From assembly GCA_965200685.1 (NCBI GenBank), contig OZ241379.1:806001-870000 (forward strand): a DNA stretch of 64,000 nucleotides. Direction: 5' to 3'. A program made the position numbers and the translations under genes. The notes below the pieces were generated by a model that saw only the letters and a list, made by a program, of their open reading frames with translations, was not told where the DNA came from and ran no database searches. The stretch comes from Bin5 sp965200685. GTDB lineage: Bacteria > Chloroflexota > Anaerolineae > Caldilineales > Caldilineaceae. Of the stretch, positions 16,986 to 25,176 are shown piece by piece (position 1 is the first letter of the stretch; every line of letters starts with the position of its first letter).

Positions 16986-18149
16986 ATGCGCGTTGGCATT
17001 GACGCCCGGTTGATCTATCATCAGCCAGCAGGAATCAGTCGCTATACGAAGCATCTCATTGAAGAGCTTGCACAGCTAGACAGGGAAACAACGTACACCG
17101 TTTTCCAACATCGCAAACACCGGGAACTACTGGTCGATGCGCCCAATTTTCAACGGCGCACCCTGTTCACGCCTGTTCATACGCGTTTTGAACAGCCACT
17201 GTTAGCCTCAGAGCTGTCGTTCCACTCCCTAGACCTACTCCACAGCACAGATTTTATCCCGCCCCTCTTTAGCAACGTCCCATCAGTTATCACCGTCCAT
17301 GATCTGGCGTTCCTGCGTTGGCCCCACTTTTTGACGAAATCCCACGCCGCCTACTACAGCCAGATCGACAGGGCAGTACGTCACGCCCAACATATTATCG
17401 TGCCCAGCGAGAGCACCAAAAACGATGTGGTCGGTCAGTTAGGTGCCTCGCCGGAGAAGATCAGCGTCATCTATGAGGCCGCGGCACCCCTCTATCGCCC
17501 CTTGTCCATAGAGGACTGTCGGGCATCCATGCAGGCCAAGTACGGCATCCCCGAAAAGTACATCTTGTTCGTCAGCACAATTGAGCCACGCAAGAATATC
17601 GGCGGCCTGCTGGACGCCTTCCACCACCTGCAGCAGCATTACAACGTGTCCGACACGGGCCTTGTCTTGGCCGGCAAGCCTGGCTGGCTGTATGAGGAGG
17701 TCTTCCACAAAGTTGAAGATCTCGGCCTCAACAAAAGTACCTTCTTCGTGGGCCGGGCCCCGGATGAAGACTTGCACCGGCTGTTCGTCGGTGCTCGCTG
17801 CCATGTACATCCTGCTTTCTATGAAGGGTTCGGGCTGCCGCCTCTGGAGTCAATGGCCTGCGGCACTCCGACAATCGTCGGCAACACCAGCAGTATGCCG
17901 GAAGTGGTCGGCGATGCCGGCTTGATCGTGGACCCGTCTGACTGGGAAGAGATCGCCATCGCCATCCACCGGCTCCTCACCGACGACGACCTGCATCAGG
18001 AACTCTGTCAAAAGGGACTCCAACGGGCATCGATCTTTCGTTGGAGCCGGACCGCCGCCGAGACCCTTTCTGTCTATCGAATGGTCTACCAAGGGGAAAC
18101 AGTTCCAGCTACACCTGCCCGCCATTCGTCATCAGGATTATGGAATTAA
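16986..18149 (+). CDS. Glycosyltransferase, GT4 family
   Basis: The 387-residue GT-B fold retaining glycosyltransferase starts MRVGIDARLIYHQPAGISRY. The C-terminal nucleotide-sugar domain has ILFVSTIEPRKNI and the EX7E motif EGFGLPPLE in the HPAFYEGFGLPPLESMACGT context, as in mannosyl/rhamnosyltransferases. It acts on cell-surface polysaccharide or glycolipid precursors at the cytoplasmic face; the acceptor is unknown. It is followed 28 nt later by a second glycosyltransferase, so the two probably act in the same pathway. Confidence 0.92.
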   Translation: MRVGIDARLIYHQPAGISRYTKHLIEELAQLDRETTYTVFQHRKHRELLVDAPNFQRRTLFTPVHTRFEQPLLASELSFHSLDLLHSTDFIPPLFSNVPSVITVHDLAFLRWPHFLTKSHAAYYSQIDRAVRHAQHIIVPSESTKNDVVGQLGASPEKISVIYEAAAPLYRPLSIEDCRASMQAKYGIPEKYILFVSTIEPRKNIGGLLDAFHHLQQHYNVSDTGLVLAGKPGWLYEEVFHKVEDLGLNKSTFFVGRAPDEDLHRLFVGARCHVHPAFYEGFGLPPLESMACGTPTIVGNTSSMPEVVGDAGLIVDPSDWEEIAIAIHRLLTDDDLHQELCQKGLQRASIFRWSRTAAETLSVYRMVYQGETVPATPARHSSSGLWN

Positions 18150-18177
18150 AGGGTAAATTTTCCTAGATGCGCCCTTC

Positions 18178-19404
18178 ATGCAGATGAAACTGCTCTTCCT
18201 TACGCCCCAATCCCCTTTTCCACCCAGACAGGGCACGACCCTGCGTAATTATTATCTGCTGCACCATTTCGCCAACAAACATGAAGTACATCTATTCACC
18301 TGCCTCGCGCCCGAAAACAACAACTGGCCAGATCTAAGCCTGCTGCAGATATGCACCCGGGTGGAGGTCTTCCCACAGCCCGAACGCCCTCTACACCGAC
18401 GTTTACAGGATACACTCCTGACGGGCAAACCGGATATGGCCCTACGCCTAGAACAGGATGACTCCCACACGATTCTGCAACGGATGCTAGAGGAAGAAAA
18501 GTATGATCTGGTCCAGGTAGAGGGCATTGAAATGGCCCCCTACGGTTTTCAGATCTTACAGATGGACGGACCTAGGCCGCCGGTGGTCTTTGACAATCAC
18601 AACGCTGAATTTCTGCTGCAAAAGCGGGCTGCCCTCATTGACCTCCGCTACCCAGAGCGCTGGTACGCTGCCGGCTACAGTCTGCTCCAGTGGCAGAAGC
18701 TGTACCGCTATGAGCGCGCCTTTTGCCAAGCTGTGGATGGCATCGTGGCAGTCAGTGAACCGGACCGACAGGCACTGGCTGCGCTGGCACCCGAGCGCCC
18801 AACCGTCAATGTGCCCAATGGCATTGATATCGCCCGCTATATCCCTGAACCGCTGCCCACATCCGAGCTACCCTGCTTAGTCTTTACCGGCAAAATGGAC
18901 TATCGCCCCAATGTGGATGCTATGCGCTGGTTCGGGTTAGATGTGCTCCCTCGAATCCGTCAGCAGATGCCGGTACGCCTGCAGATCGTGGGCATGAACT
19001 CCCATCAGCGGCTGGAGACCCTCCGCGCCTTGCCAGATGTGGAGATAACCGGCACAGTTGAAGACACAATCCCCTACATCCGCCGAGCCGCTGTCTATCT
19101 GGTCCCCATGCGGGTCGGGGGCGGAACCCGCTTCAAAGTCCTAGAGGCCATGGCGTGCGCGCGCCCAATTGTGACCACATCCCTCGGCGTTGAGGGGATC
19201 CCTGTCCGTGATGGCGAACACTTACTCCTTGCCGATGATCCCCAAACTTTCGCTGCCTCTGTCCTAGAGCTGCTGCGCGATCAGGCGGCCGGCGGCGAAC
19301 GTAGCCGATCTTTAGGCGCAGCAGCCCGCACTTTTGTCGAAAAGCAGTTTTCCTGGGATACAATCTTACCCCAGTTGGATGCGTTCCACTCGCAGTTGGT
19401 GTAA
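18178..19404 (+). CDS. Glycosyltransferase, GT4/Stp1-like
   Basis: The 408-residue protein starts MQMKLLFLTPQSPFPPRQGT; ATG 18184 is an alternative start. The N-terminal domain resembles sugar transferases of the PEP-CTERM/Stp1 type (TLRNYYLLHHFANKHEVHL). The C-terminal donor-binding domain has CLVFTGKMDYRPNVDAMRWF and the VPMRVGGGTRFKVLEAMAC signature with its acidic pair. It pairs with the upstream glycosyltransferase in a two-gene run on the plus strand. Product and acceptor cannot be assigned. Confidence 0.9.
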   Translation: MQMKLLFLTPQSPFPPRQGTTLRNYYLLHHFANKHEVHLFTCLAPENNNWPDLSLLQICTRVEVFPQPERPLHRRLQDTLLTGKPDMALRLEQDDSHTILQRMLEEEKYDLVQVEGIEMAPYGFQILQMDGPRPPVVFDNHNAEFLLQKRAALIDLRYPERWYAAGYSLLQWQKLYRYERAFCQAVDGIVAVSEPDRQALAALAPERPTVNVPNGIDIARYIPEPLPTSELPCLVFTGKMDYRPNVDAMRWFGLDVLPRIRQQMPVRLQIVGMNSHQRLETLRALPDVEITGTVEDTIPYIRRAAVYLVPMRVGGGTRFKVLEAMACARPIVTTSLGVEGIPVRDGEHLLLADDPQTFAASVLELLRDQAAGGERSRSLGAAARTFVEKQFSWDTILPQLDAFHSQLV

Positions 19405-19527
19405 CTGCAATGGCCTGTGGCTTTGCCTTTTGTACAGACTGCCTCAAGGCAAACTCAGTGGGCGCACAAAAGACACAATCGTGGCTGTCCCGGCCGTTAT
19501 GCTGCCCATTGATGGATACAGAGTCCA

Positions 19528-20424
19528 ATGCTTTGGATTGAACTGCTGACCGAACCCCTAGTATACGAATTTATGATCCGCAGTCTACTGGCCGCAGTGA
19601 TGGTCGGCATCCTCGGTCCGGTACTCGGTTCCTATATGATTCTGCAAGGGACGATCTTTCTAGGAGAGTCCCTGTCCCACATCATTTTGCCCGGCGTGGT
19701 GCTGGCCTATCTGTTCGGCTGGCCTCTGGCTGTCGGCGCGCTGGTGGTGGGAGTGCTGGCCGCCATCAGTATCAACGCGCTAAGTGCCGGCAGCCAAATC
19801 CGGCAAGACACAGCAATTGGCGTCATTTTGGCCGGCAGTTTCGCCCTAGGAATTGCCATGCTCAGCACCACCCGCAGCTACGCCGTAGACCTATCCCACA
19901 TCCTCTTTGGCAATATTCTAGGAATCTCCACAGCGGACCTGTGGCTCACCTTTGGCCTGGGCCTGCTGGTGCTACTGACGGTGTTCCTTTTCTACAAAGA
20001 GTTTCTGGTGCTGGCCTTCGACCCCAACCTGGCCGTTGTTCTGCGCCTGCCGCAATCCTTTCTCCGTTATCTCTTCTCGATCCTCATCGCCGTTACCATC
20101 GTTACGTCTCTGCAAACAGTAGGTGTGACACTGGTGCTGGCAATGCTAGTGACGCCTGCCGCAACCGCGCAACTCCTCACGCGTCGCCTGCCAACAATGA
20201 TGCTCGTTGCCAGCGGCATCGGTATTGTTTCCAACGTCAGTGGACTCTACATCAGTTACTTTATGGATGTGGCTTCCGGCCCCGCAATGGTTCTCATCGC
20301 CACCGGAATATTCGGCATCGTTTTCCTGGCCGCGCCCGGTCGTGGGCTTCTGTGGCAACAGCACTCCAAGAGCAAGCCGATTTTATTCAAGTCGGATGCG
20401 TCCGGTAGCACAGACACTGAATAA
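19528..20424 (+). CDS. Zinc/manganese ABC transporter permease
   Basis: The 298-residue membrane protein has about eight or nine hydrophobic segments and the ABC-3 (ZnuB/MntB) family hallmarks: GPVLGSYMILQGTIFLGESL near the N-terminus, HIILPGVVLAYLFG, and a C-terminal VTPAATAQLLTRRLP. It moves Zn2+ or Mn2+ inward with a periplasmic-type binding protein and an ATPase. The binding protein follows at 20778. The partner ATPase is not adjacent on either side and was not found in the window. A short hydrophilic tail ends the protein. Confidence 0.92.
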   Translation: MLWIELLTEPLVYEFMIRSLLAAVMVGILGPVLGSYMILQGTIFLGESLSHIILPGVVLAYLFGWPLAVGALVVGVLAAISINALSAGSQIRQDTAIGVILAGSFALGIAMLSTTRSYAVDLSHILFGNILGISTADLWLTFGLGLLVLLTVFLFYKEFLVLAFDPNLAVVLRLPQSFLRYLFSILIAVTIVTSLQTVGVTLVLAMLVTPAATAQLLTRRLPTMMLVASGIGIVSNVSGLYISYFMDVASGPAMVLIATGIFGIVFLAAPGRGLLWQQHSKSKPILFKSDASGSTDTE

Positions 20425-20642
20425 CGCCCTACAGTGCCTGATTACAACGGTTCCAGACTGTCCAGAATCATTACCATATCCTTACTCTCCTTTCTGCAAT
20501 AGACCGAAAATGGCTCCACAGAGCTCGCTGAAACCGGGCAGGCCTGCCCGGATTGGACGACTACCGGCATTCCGCTTCTGTATGGTCATATGCAAAAGCC
20601 CGACTTTTTTGATCAGTTGGGTACCTCAGCCAACATTCCAAA

Positions 20643-20659
20643 ATGAGATACAGTCTCAT
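20643..20659. promoter_or_regulatory. Fur/Zur-like operator, upstream copy
   Basis: Palindrome ATGAGA-TACAG-TCTCAT, which fits a 7-1-7 Fur-family box. It shares the TGAGA/TCTCA arms with the second site. A zinc or manganese repressor is inferred from the gene it precedes; no regulator gene is nearby. Confidence 0.5.
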
Positions 20660-20705
20660 ATGTATTTGCATACAGCACGCCACTATGATAATATCTCCAT
20701 ATGGT

Positions 20706-20726
20706 AATTGAGAATATATCTCAATT
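20706..20726. promoter_or_regulatory. Fur/Zur-like operator, downstream copy
   Basis: Palindrome AATTGAGA-ATATA-TCTCAATT with 8-bp perfect arms, 52 nt before the znuA-like start. It lies downstream of the promoter-like pair, so repressor binding here would block transcription. It is the better conserved of the two sites. Confidence 0.55.
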
Positions 20727-20777
20727 ATGTATGAATATCACCCATCAGAAACGATTCATTTCAGGAGGAAAAATCAG

Positions 20778-22025
20778 ATGATAGGACTTCACAGTCAATC
20801 AAGCTACCGACTCTGTGCATTCATTGTAGGCCTTCTGCTGCTGGCAGGATGTGTAGTACCCCCAGGACTAGCAACCATGGACCAGGAGCCGGCTGCTGCG
20901 GATATGGTTGATGATCCCGTGCAAGATGAACACGCTCCTACAGACAGTCTCCCGGCTCTTACGCCTGTGAACCTAGCAGAAGGTTCACGATTACAGGTCG
21001 TGGCTTCAACGAATATTATCGCCGATGTTGTCGCCAAAGTCGGCGGAGACAGCATCGATATCTTCAGTTTGATCCCCATAGGTGCAGATCCCCATAGCTT
21101 TGAACCCACACCTCGGGATCTCGTCTTGCTCAACGGGGCCCATGTGATCTTCGTCAACGGCCTAGGGCTGGAAGAGCAGGTCGAACCAATCATAGATTCG
21201 CTGGACAGTGAAGGGGTTGTGGTCTCCGTCAACACCGGCGTGGACACCAGCAAATTGGGCGACGAAATCCATGAGGATGACGAACATAGCGACGAAATCC
21301 ATGAGGATGACGACGAACATAGCGACGAAATCCATGAGGATGACGACGAACATAGCGACGAAATCCATGAGGATGGCGAGCATAGCGACGAAATCCATGA
21401 GGATGACGACGAGCATAGCGACGAAATCCATGAGGAGGAACATGAGGGAGACCATGAAGACAGGGAAGGTGACGAAGATCATCACCATCATGAAGGAGCG
21501 GACCCACACACATGGTTCAGCATCCACGCAGTGGAACAGTGGGTCGAGAACATCGAACATGTCCTGCGCGCGCTGGACCCGGCCAATGCAGCTATCTATA
21601 CAGCCAACGCTCAAGCCTATCTCGTTGAACTAGAGGCACTCGCAGAGGAAGTCGAGGCCCTGCTTGCTGCATTGCCAGCAGAAAAGCGCAAGCTGGTCAC
21701 TGATCACGATTCGTTTGGCTACTTCGCAGCCGCATATGACTTCGATGTGGTCGGCACAGTCATCCCATCGTTTAGTACCTTAGCTTCTCCTTCGGCTGGC
21801 GAACTGGCCAAGTTACAGGATCAGATCGAAGAGGAGGGCGTGCAGGCCATCTTTGTCGGCACCACCATCACTCCCGATATCGCGCAACAACTCGCAGCAG
21901 ATACCGGTATCCAGGTCGTCATTCTGTACACCGGCTCTTTGAGTGATGAAGGTGGGCCCGCAGCCAGCTATGTAGACTTCATGCGCTACAATGTGACGGC
22001 AATCGTCAACGCGCTGAAGGAATAA
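20778..22025 (+). CDS. znuA: Zinc ABC transporter substrate-binding lipoprotein (ZnuA-like)
   Basis: The 415-residue lipoprotein captures Zn2+ (or Mn2+) outside the membrane. ATG 20778 is set by AGGAGG 9 nt upstream. The signal peptide ends in LLLLAGC, the lipobox. Cluster 9 binding-protein motifs include VVASTNIIADVVAKVGG, His in IGADPHSFEPTPRD, His in GADPHTWFSIHAVE and His/Asp in VTDHDSFGYFAAAYDF. Between the first two ligand segments lies an acidic/His-rich linker built from tandem DEIHEDDDEHS units and ending EDHHHHEG, a likely zinc-scavenging loop. A permease gene lies upstream. Confidence 0.93.
   Translation: MIGLHSQSSYRLCAFIVGLLLLAGCVVPPGLATMDQEPAAADMVDDPVQDEHAPTDSLPALTPVNLAEGSRLQVVASTNIIADVVAKVGGDSIDIFSLIPIGADPHSFEPTPRDLVLLNGAHVIFVNGLGLEEQVEPIIDSLDSEGVVVSVNTGVDTSKLGDEIHEDDEHSDEIHEDDDEHSDEIHEDDDEHSDEIHEDGEHSDEIHEDDDEHSDEIHEEEHEGDHEDREGDEDHHHHEGADPHTWFSIHAVEQWVENIEHVLRALDPANAAIYTANAQAYLVELEALAEEVEALLAALPAEKRKLVTDHDSFGYFAAAYDFDVVGTVIPSFSTLASPSAGELAKLQDQIEEEGVQAIFVGTTITPDIAQQLAADTGIQVVILYTGSLSDEGGPAASYVDFMRYNVTAIVNALKE
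21262..21440 (+). repeat. In-frame tandem repeat encoding the acidic/His metal-binding loop
   Basis: Five to six imperfect copies of a 30- or 33-bp unit (GACGAACATAGCGACGAAATC... ATGAGGAT) encode DEIHED(D)DEHS. Copies differ in the number of GAC codons and one GGC change. The near-identity of the DNA units suggests recent expansion by slippage, so copy number may vary between strains. Confidence 0.85.
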
Positions 22026-22061
22026 GAACTGCTGCAGTGTCCAGAGACACGATGAGATGTG

Positions 22062-22103
22062 GGGGTCAGTGGCTACATTCCATTAGCGGACGGCTCTGAC
22101 CCC
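22062..22103. terminator. Inverted repeat between convergent genes
   Basis: GGGGTCAG (22062-22069) and CTGACCCC (22096-22103) form an 8-bp stem with a 26-nt loop between the convergent ends of the zinc-binding protein and the coiled-coil gene, touching the latter's TAG. No T-tract follows, so use as a bidirectional terminator is uncertain. Confidence 0.35.
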
Positions 22104-23107
22104 TAGGGTGATTCTCCCTCGCTTGGGGCTAAGGCGTGGCCATTGACCACTAACCACACGTCCAGTTTCTCGGCTGCATCGTGCGCTTCTGGGGTAGCCC
22201 ATCTGCCTGCAGCCACAGGACGGGTCCTTATGCCAGTATCTGCTAGGAATGCAGCGCGGCGGGCGGACCGTTCCACGTCGTTTTTTCCAACGCCCCAGGA
22301 ACTTTCAACCACCAAATAGATCCTTGCACCCGTCTGCTGCTCAGTACCCCGGACAACCGCGTCAGCGAGTTCAATATCATCTGCCTTGTTTTCCGTGATC
22401 TGTGCTTTTTCCACAGCCGTCTCTGTTAGGTGTCGCAGTTCGTCAATTGTAAGCGTGCGAGCTTTGGCAATGATGCCCCGGAAGTACTGATGGGGACGCT
22501 CCCGATGAAGCTGTTCTAAATTCCGTCCTTTCAAATACGCCAAATCGTCTTTGATAGTGTGTAAGTCCGCTTCAATTCGATTCAAGCGTTCTTCCGTGCG
22601 CTGCTGGGCCACTGTCAGCACTTCGACTTGAGCTTCAAGACGCTGCAAGCCATCTTCCGTGCGCTGCTGGGCCACTGCCAGCTCTTCTACACGAGCTTCA
22701 AGACGCTGCAAGCCATCTTCCGTGCGCTGCTGCGCCACTGCCAGTTCTTCTACACGAGCTTCAAGACGCTGCAGGGCCACTGTCAGCTCTTCTACACGAG
22801 CTTCAAGACGCTGTTGAGCCACTGTCAGCTCTTCTACACGAGCTTCCGTGCGCTGCTGCGCCACTGCCAGCTCTTCAACTTGAACTTCAAGACGCTGCAA
22901 GCCATCTTCCGTACGCTGCTGTGCCACTGCCAGCTCTTCAACACGAGTTTCCGTACGCTGCTGCGCCACTGCCAGTTCGCTCAGGGCGTGTGGCATGTTC
23001 AGTATCTCTTCTGTCAGAAGAAGACGACGCATCTCCGCGCGCCACTCTGGCCGCTCGTGGAGAAGTTGGGTCAGTTGGTGGAAATGTTCTACAGTAAATG
23101 TCATCAT
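22103..23107 (-). CDS. Heptad-repeat coiled-coil protein with putative nuclease-like C-terminal domain
   Basis: The 334-residue protein starts MMTFTVEHFHQLTQLLHERP. Residues about 45-190 are tandem coiled coil built from units of VEELAVAQQRTEDGLQRLEA with very similar DNA. The C-terminal ~140 residues (from LKGRNLEQLHRERPHQYF) resemble a family common in Cyanobacteria and Chloroflexota that carries a PD-(D/E)XK-like core: ELADAVVRGTEQQ, YLVVESSWGVGKNDVERS, then TGIRTRPVAAG. The function is unknown. The Asp and Glu of a nuclease site are suggestive, but I cannot confirm catalysis. Confidence 0.75.
   Translation of the reverse strand: MMTFTVEHFHQLTQLLHERPEWRAEMRRLLLTEEILNMPHALSELAVAQQRTETRVEELAVAQQRTEDGLQRLEVQVEELAVAQQRTEARVEELTVAQQRLEARVEELTVALQRLEARVEELAVAQQRTEDGLQRLEARVEELAVAQQRTEDGLQRLEAQVEVLTVAQQRTEERLNRIEADLHTIKDDLAYLKGRNLEQLHRERPHQYFRGIIAKARTLTIDELRHLTETAVEKAQITENKADDIELADAVVRGTEQQTGARIYLVVESSWGVGKNDVERSARRAAFLADTGIRTRPVAAGRWATPEAHDAAEKLDVWLVVNGHALAPSEGESP
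22609..22975 (-). repeat. Tandem 21/42/63-bp repeats encoding the coiled coil
   Basis: Units encoding E-A-R-V-E-E-L-A-V-A-Q-Q-R-T and E-D-G-L-Q-R-L recur at least seven times with only scattered base changes. Unit lengths are multiples of 21 bp, that is whole heptads, so copy-number changes keep both frame and coiled-coil register. Confidence 0.8.
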
Positions 23108-23387
23108 GCACCTAGAGGTTTACGCACCTCCATGCGGTTTGAGGTCCTGCACATGCCCAACCATCTATCTTGATTCAATCCCAATGATAGCACAACATCT
23201 ACCAATAGCCTAGATGGGCCTCTTCATGTGGAGCGTCGGCCAATTTGTTGATGGATGGCATATCTGCCACAGATGCTGTACAATATCCTCTGTGGTCCTG
23301 AATCAAGATCGTAATGTACAACAACAATCCTGTACGCACAGTCAAATGAACCACAAGCCACTGCAGTTGGCAGCATGGAGCAAGTGT

Positions 23388-24353
23388 ATGACAACAAACT
23401 CTCTCCCTACAGCGCAGGTAGGCAAAACCGACCTGCATGTGCCTCAATTGGGCATGGGAACGGCTCCCATTGGCAATCTGTACAACCCCATCAGCGATGA
23501 GCAGGCTTTTGGTGCTGTACAGCGTTCCTATGAGAACGGCATCCGTTTTTTCGACACTGCTCCTCTCTACGGCACGGGCGAAGCAGAGCGGCGACTCGGT
23601 GAGGCACTGCAAGGTATCCCTCGGGATGAGGTGATCATCCAGACGAAGGTCGGGCGCATTGTGCGCCCAGATCGTTCGATCTATTTCGACTACAGCCGGG
23701 ACGGGGTGATGAAAAGCATTGAGGACAGCCTCAAGCGGCTGGGGATGGACCGGGTCGATATTCTGCTCGTACATGACCCGGACGTTGAAAACGAGGAAGT
23801 CCACTTCCGTCAGTCGCTGGACGAAGCATTTCCCACGCTGATCGACCTACGCGCGCAGGGCGTCATCAGCGCGGTAGGCGCAGGCATGAACCAATGGCAG
23901 ATGGAGTGGGAGTTCGCCAAGAACGCCGACGTCAACTGCTTTCTACTGGCCGGACGCTATACCATCCTAGAACAGACTTCACTGGACTTTTTGCAGTGGT
24001 GTACTGAAAACAATGTAAGCATCTTCCTAGGCGGGGTCTACAACAGCGGAATTCTGGTAACTGGCCCGGTTCCTGGTGCAAAGTACAACTATGAAGATGC
24101 ACCGGCGGAGATTCTGGCCAAGGTTGAACGCATCAAAAAAGTGACAGACCGACACGGTGTGCCTCTGCATGTGGCTGCCCAACATTTCGCCCGGGCCCAT
24201 CCTGCTGTATCATCCCTCATCATCGGCTCCGCCAACGCAGCAGAGGCCGATGACAACCGCGCCAGCTGGGATATGGAGACGCCAGCGTCCATGTGGCAGG
24301 AACTCTACAACGCTGGGCTGCTTGCGGCTACACCAGCGGTTCGCGGTCTGTGA
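23388..24353 (+). CDS. Aldo/keto reductase (pyridoxal/L-fucose/D-threo-aldose dehydrogenase-like)
   Basis: The 321-residue protein starts MTTNSLPTAQVGKTDLHVPQ; ATG 23388 was chosen for the family start and GGAG 7 nt upstream, although the frame is open further 5'. The catalytic set is visible: Asp and Tyr in FFDTAPLYGTG, Lys in IIQTKVGR and His in ILLVHDPDVE. The long GLQ-type sequence around FDYSRDGVMKSIEDSLKRLG matches the D-threo-aldose/L-fucose dehydrogenase branch. It probably oxidises or reduces a sugar. It is followed by PlsC 49 nt later, without evident functional link. Confidence 0.9.
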   Translation: MTTNSLPTAQVGKTDLHVPQLGMGTAPIGNLYNPISDEQAFGAVQRSYENGIRFFDTAPLYGTGEAERRLGEALQGIPRDEVIIQTKVGRIVRPDRSIYFDYSRDGVMKSIEDSLKRLGMDRVDILLVHDPDVENEEVHFRQSLDEAFPTLIDLRAQGVISAVGAGMNQWQMEWEFAKNADVNCFLLAGRYTILEQTSLDFLQWCTENNVSIFLGGVYNSGILVTGPVPGAKYNYEDAPAEILAKVERIKKVTDRHGVPLHVAAQHFARAHPAVSSLIIGSANAAEADDNRASWDMETPASMWQELYNAGLLAATPAVRGL

Positions 24354-24402
24354 ACAGTGGTTCGGGGCACCATGTGCCGGTGTACCCAAAGAGAAATGTA
24401 CC

Positions 24403-25131
24403 ATGCATACCGCACTACAGGCTGTTCTCCAAGAGATCCTCCTGTTCTTGGGCCGGATCATCGGGCGTCTGTTCCTTTCTGTCTCGGTCACCGGCCTTGA
24501 GCACATCCCTCGGGGAGAGGCTCTGCTTCTCGTCTCGAATCATTTCAGTTGGTTCGATGGCCCGCTGCTGATGCTTTTCTTGCCCATACGCATTGCATTC
24601 TTAATCGCTGTGGAGACAGAGCGCATCTGGTTCTTCCGTTTTCTCAGCCGCTCGTTCAATCTCATTCCCATCTGGCGGGGACAGGTGGACCGCAAGGCGA
24701 TCCGTACAACCCTCGCGGCCTTGGAGGAAGGTCGCACAGTTGGCATTTTCCCTGAGGGGGGCATCGATCCGTCCCTAGCCGAGGCGCGGGCACGAGGCGA
24801 GCGCATCGACCAGATCGCTGGCCACACAGCCCGTCATAGCAGCAGCCTAGTGCGGGCCCAGCCTGGGATCGGGCTGCTGGCAGCCCAGGCCCAATCCCGT
24901 CTCCTCCCCGTGACCCTGTTGGGAACGGAAAAGATCCTCATCAACCTGCGTCGCTTGCGCCGCACAAACGTGAATATTCGGGTCGGTCAGCCCTTTGGCC
25001 CCCTGACTATCCCCGAAGATATTCCCCGTCATGAACGGCGTAAATGGATGAACGCCTTGGCCGACGAAGCCATGAAGCACATCGCCGCCCTCTTCCCACC
25101 GGAAAATCGGGGGCCGTATCAGACAGTTTGA
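24403..25131 (+). CDS. 1-acyl-sn-glycerol-3-phosphate acyltransferase family (PlsC-like)
   Basis: The 242-residue protein transfers a fatty acyl group to lysophosphatidic acid or a related lipid at the membrane. It has the catalytic NHFSWFD (HX4D) and the phosphate-binding FPEGG motifs, preceded by an N-terminal hydrophobic helix (LLFLGRIIGRLFLSV). The start is placed at ATG 24403 from the family N-terminus and the GAGAAA upstream. The segment between FPEGG and the VTLLGTEKIL strand is longer than usual. It converges with the large ATPase gene on the other strand, 45 nt apart. Confidence 0.9.
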   Translation: MHTALQAVLQEILLFLGRIIGRLFLSVSVTGLEHIPRGEALLLVSNHFSWFDGPLLMLFLPIRIAFLIAVETERIWFFRFLSRSFNLIPIWRGQVDRKAIRTTLAALEEGRTVGIFPEGGIDPSLAEARARGERIDQIAGHTARHSSSLVRAQPGIGLLAAQAQSRLLPVTLLGTEKILINLRRLRRTNVNIRVGQPFGPLTIPEDIPRHERRKWMNALADEAMKHIAALFPPENRGPYQTV

Positions 25132-25176
25132 CTGTGCCGCCGTAGTCAGGAACAGATTGACATGCAGAAACTCACA

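Larger units (their letters stand above)
20425..20777. other. Regulatory intergenic region before the zinc-binding lipoprotein gene
   Basis: This 353-nt gap has no gene I can support. It carries two TGAGA-N5-TCTCA palindromes (20644-20658 and 20709-20723, centres 65 nt apart). A weak promoter-like TTGCAT/TAATAT pair lies between them. The Shine-Dalgarno AGGAGG of the next gene sits at 20763-20768. Confidence 0.55.

Noticed and set aside
21162..21614. Antisense frame rich in MDFVAM repeats opposite the zinc-binding protein
   Set aside because: It is the complement of the acidic/His tandem repeat. The lipoprotein frame has signal peptide, lipobox and family motifs.
22628..23173. Plus-strand frame with FKTLQAIFRALL repeats
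   Set aside because: A shadow of the coiled-coil repeat on the opposite strand; it has no ribosome site or family similarity.
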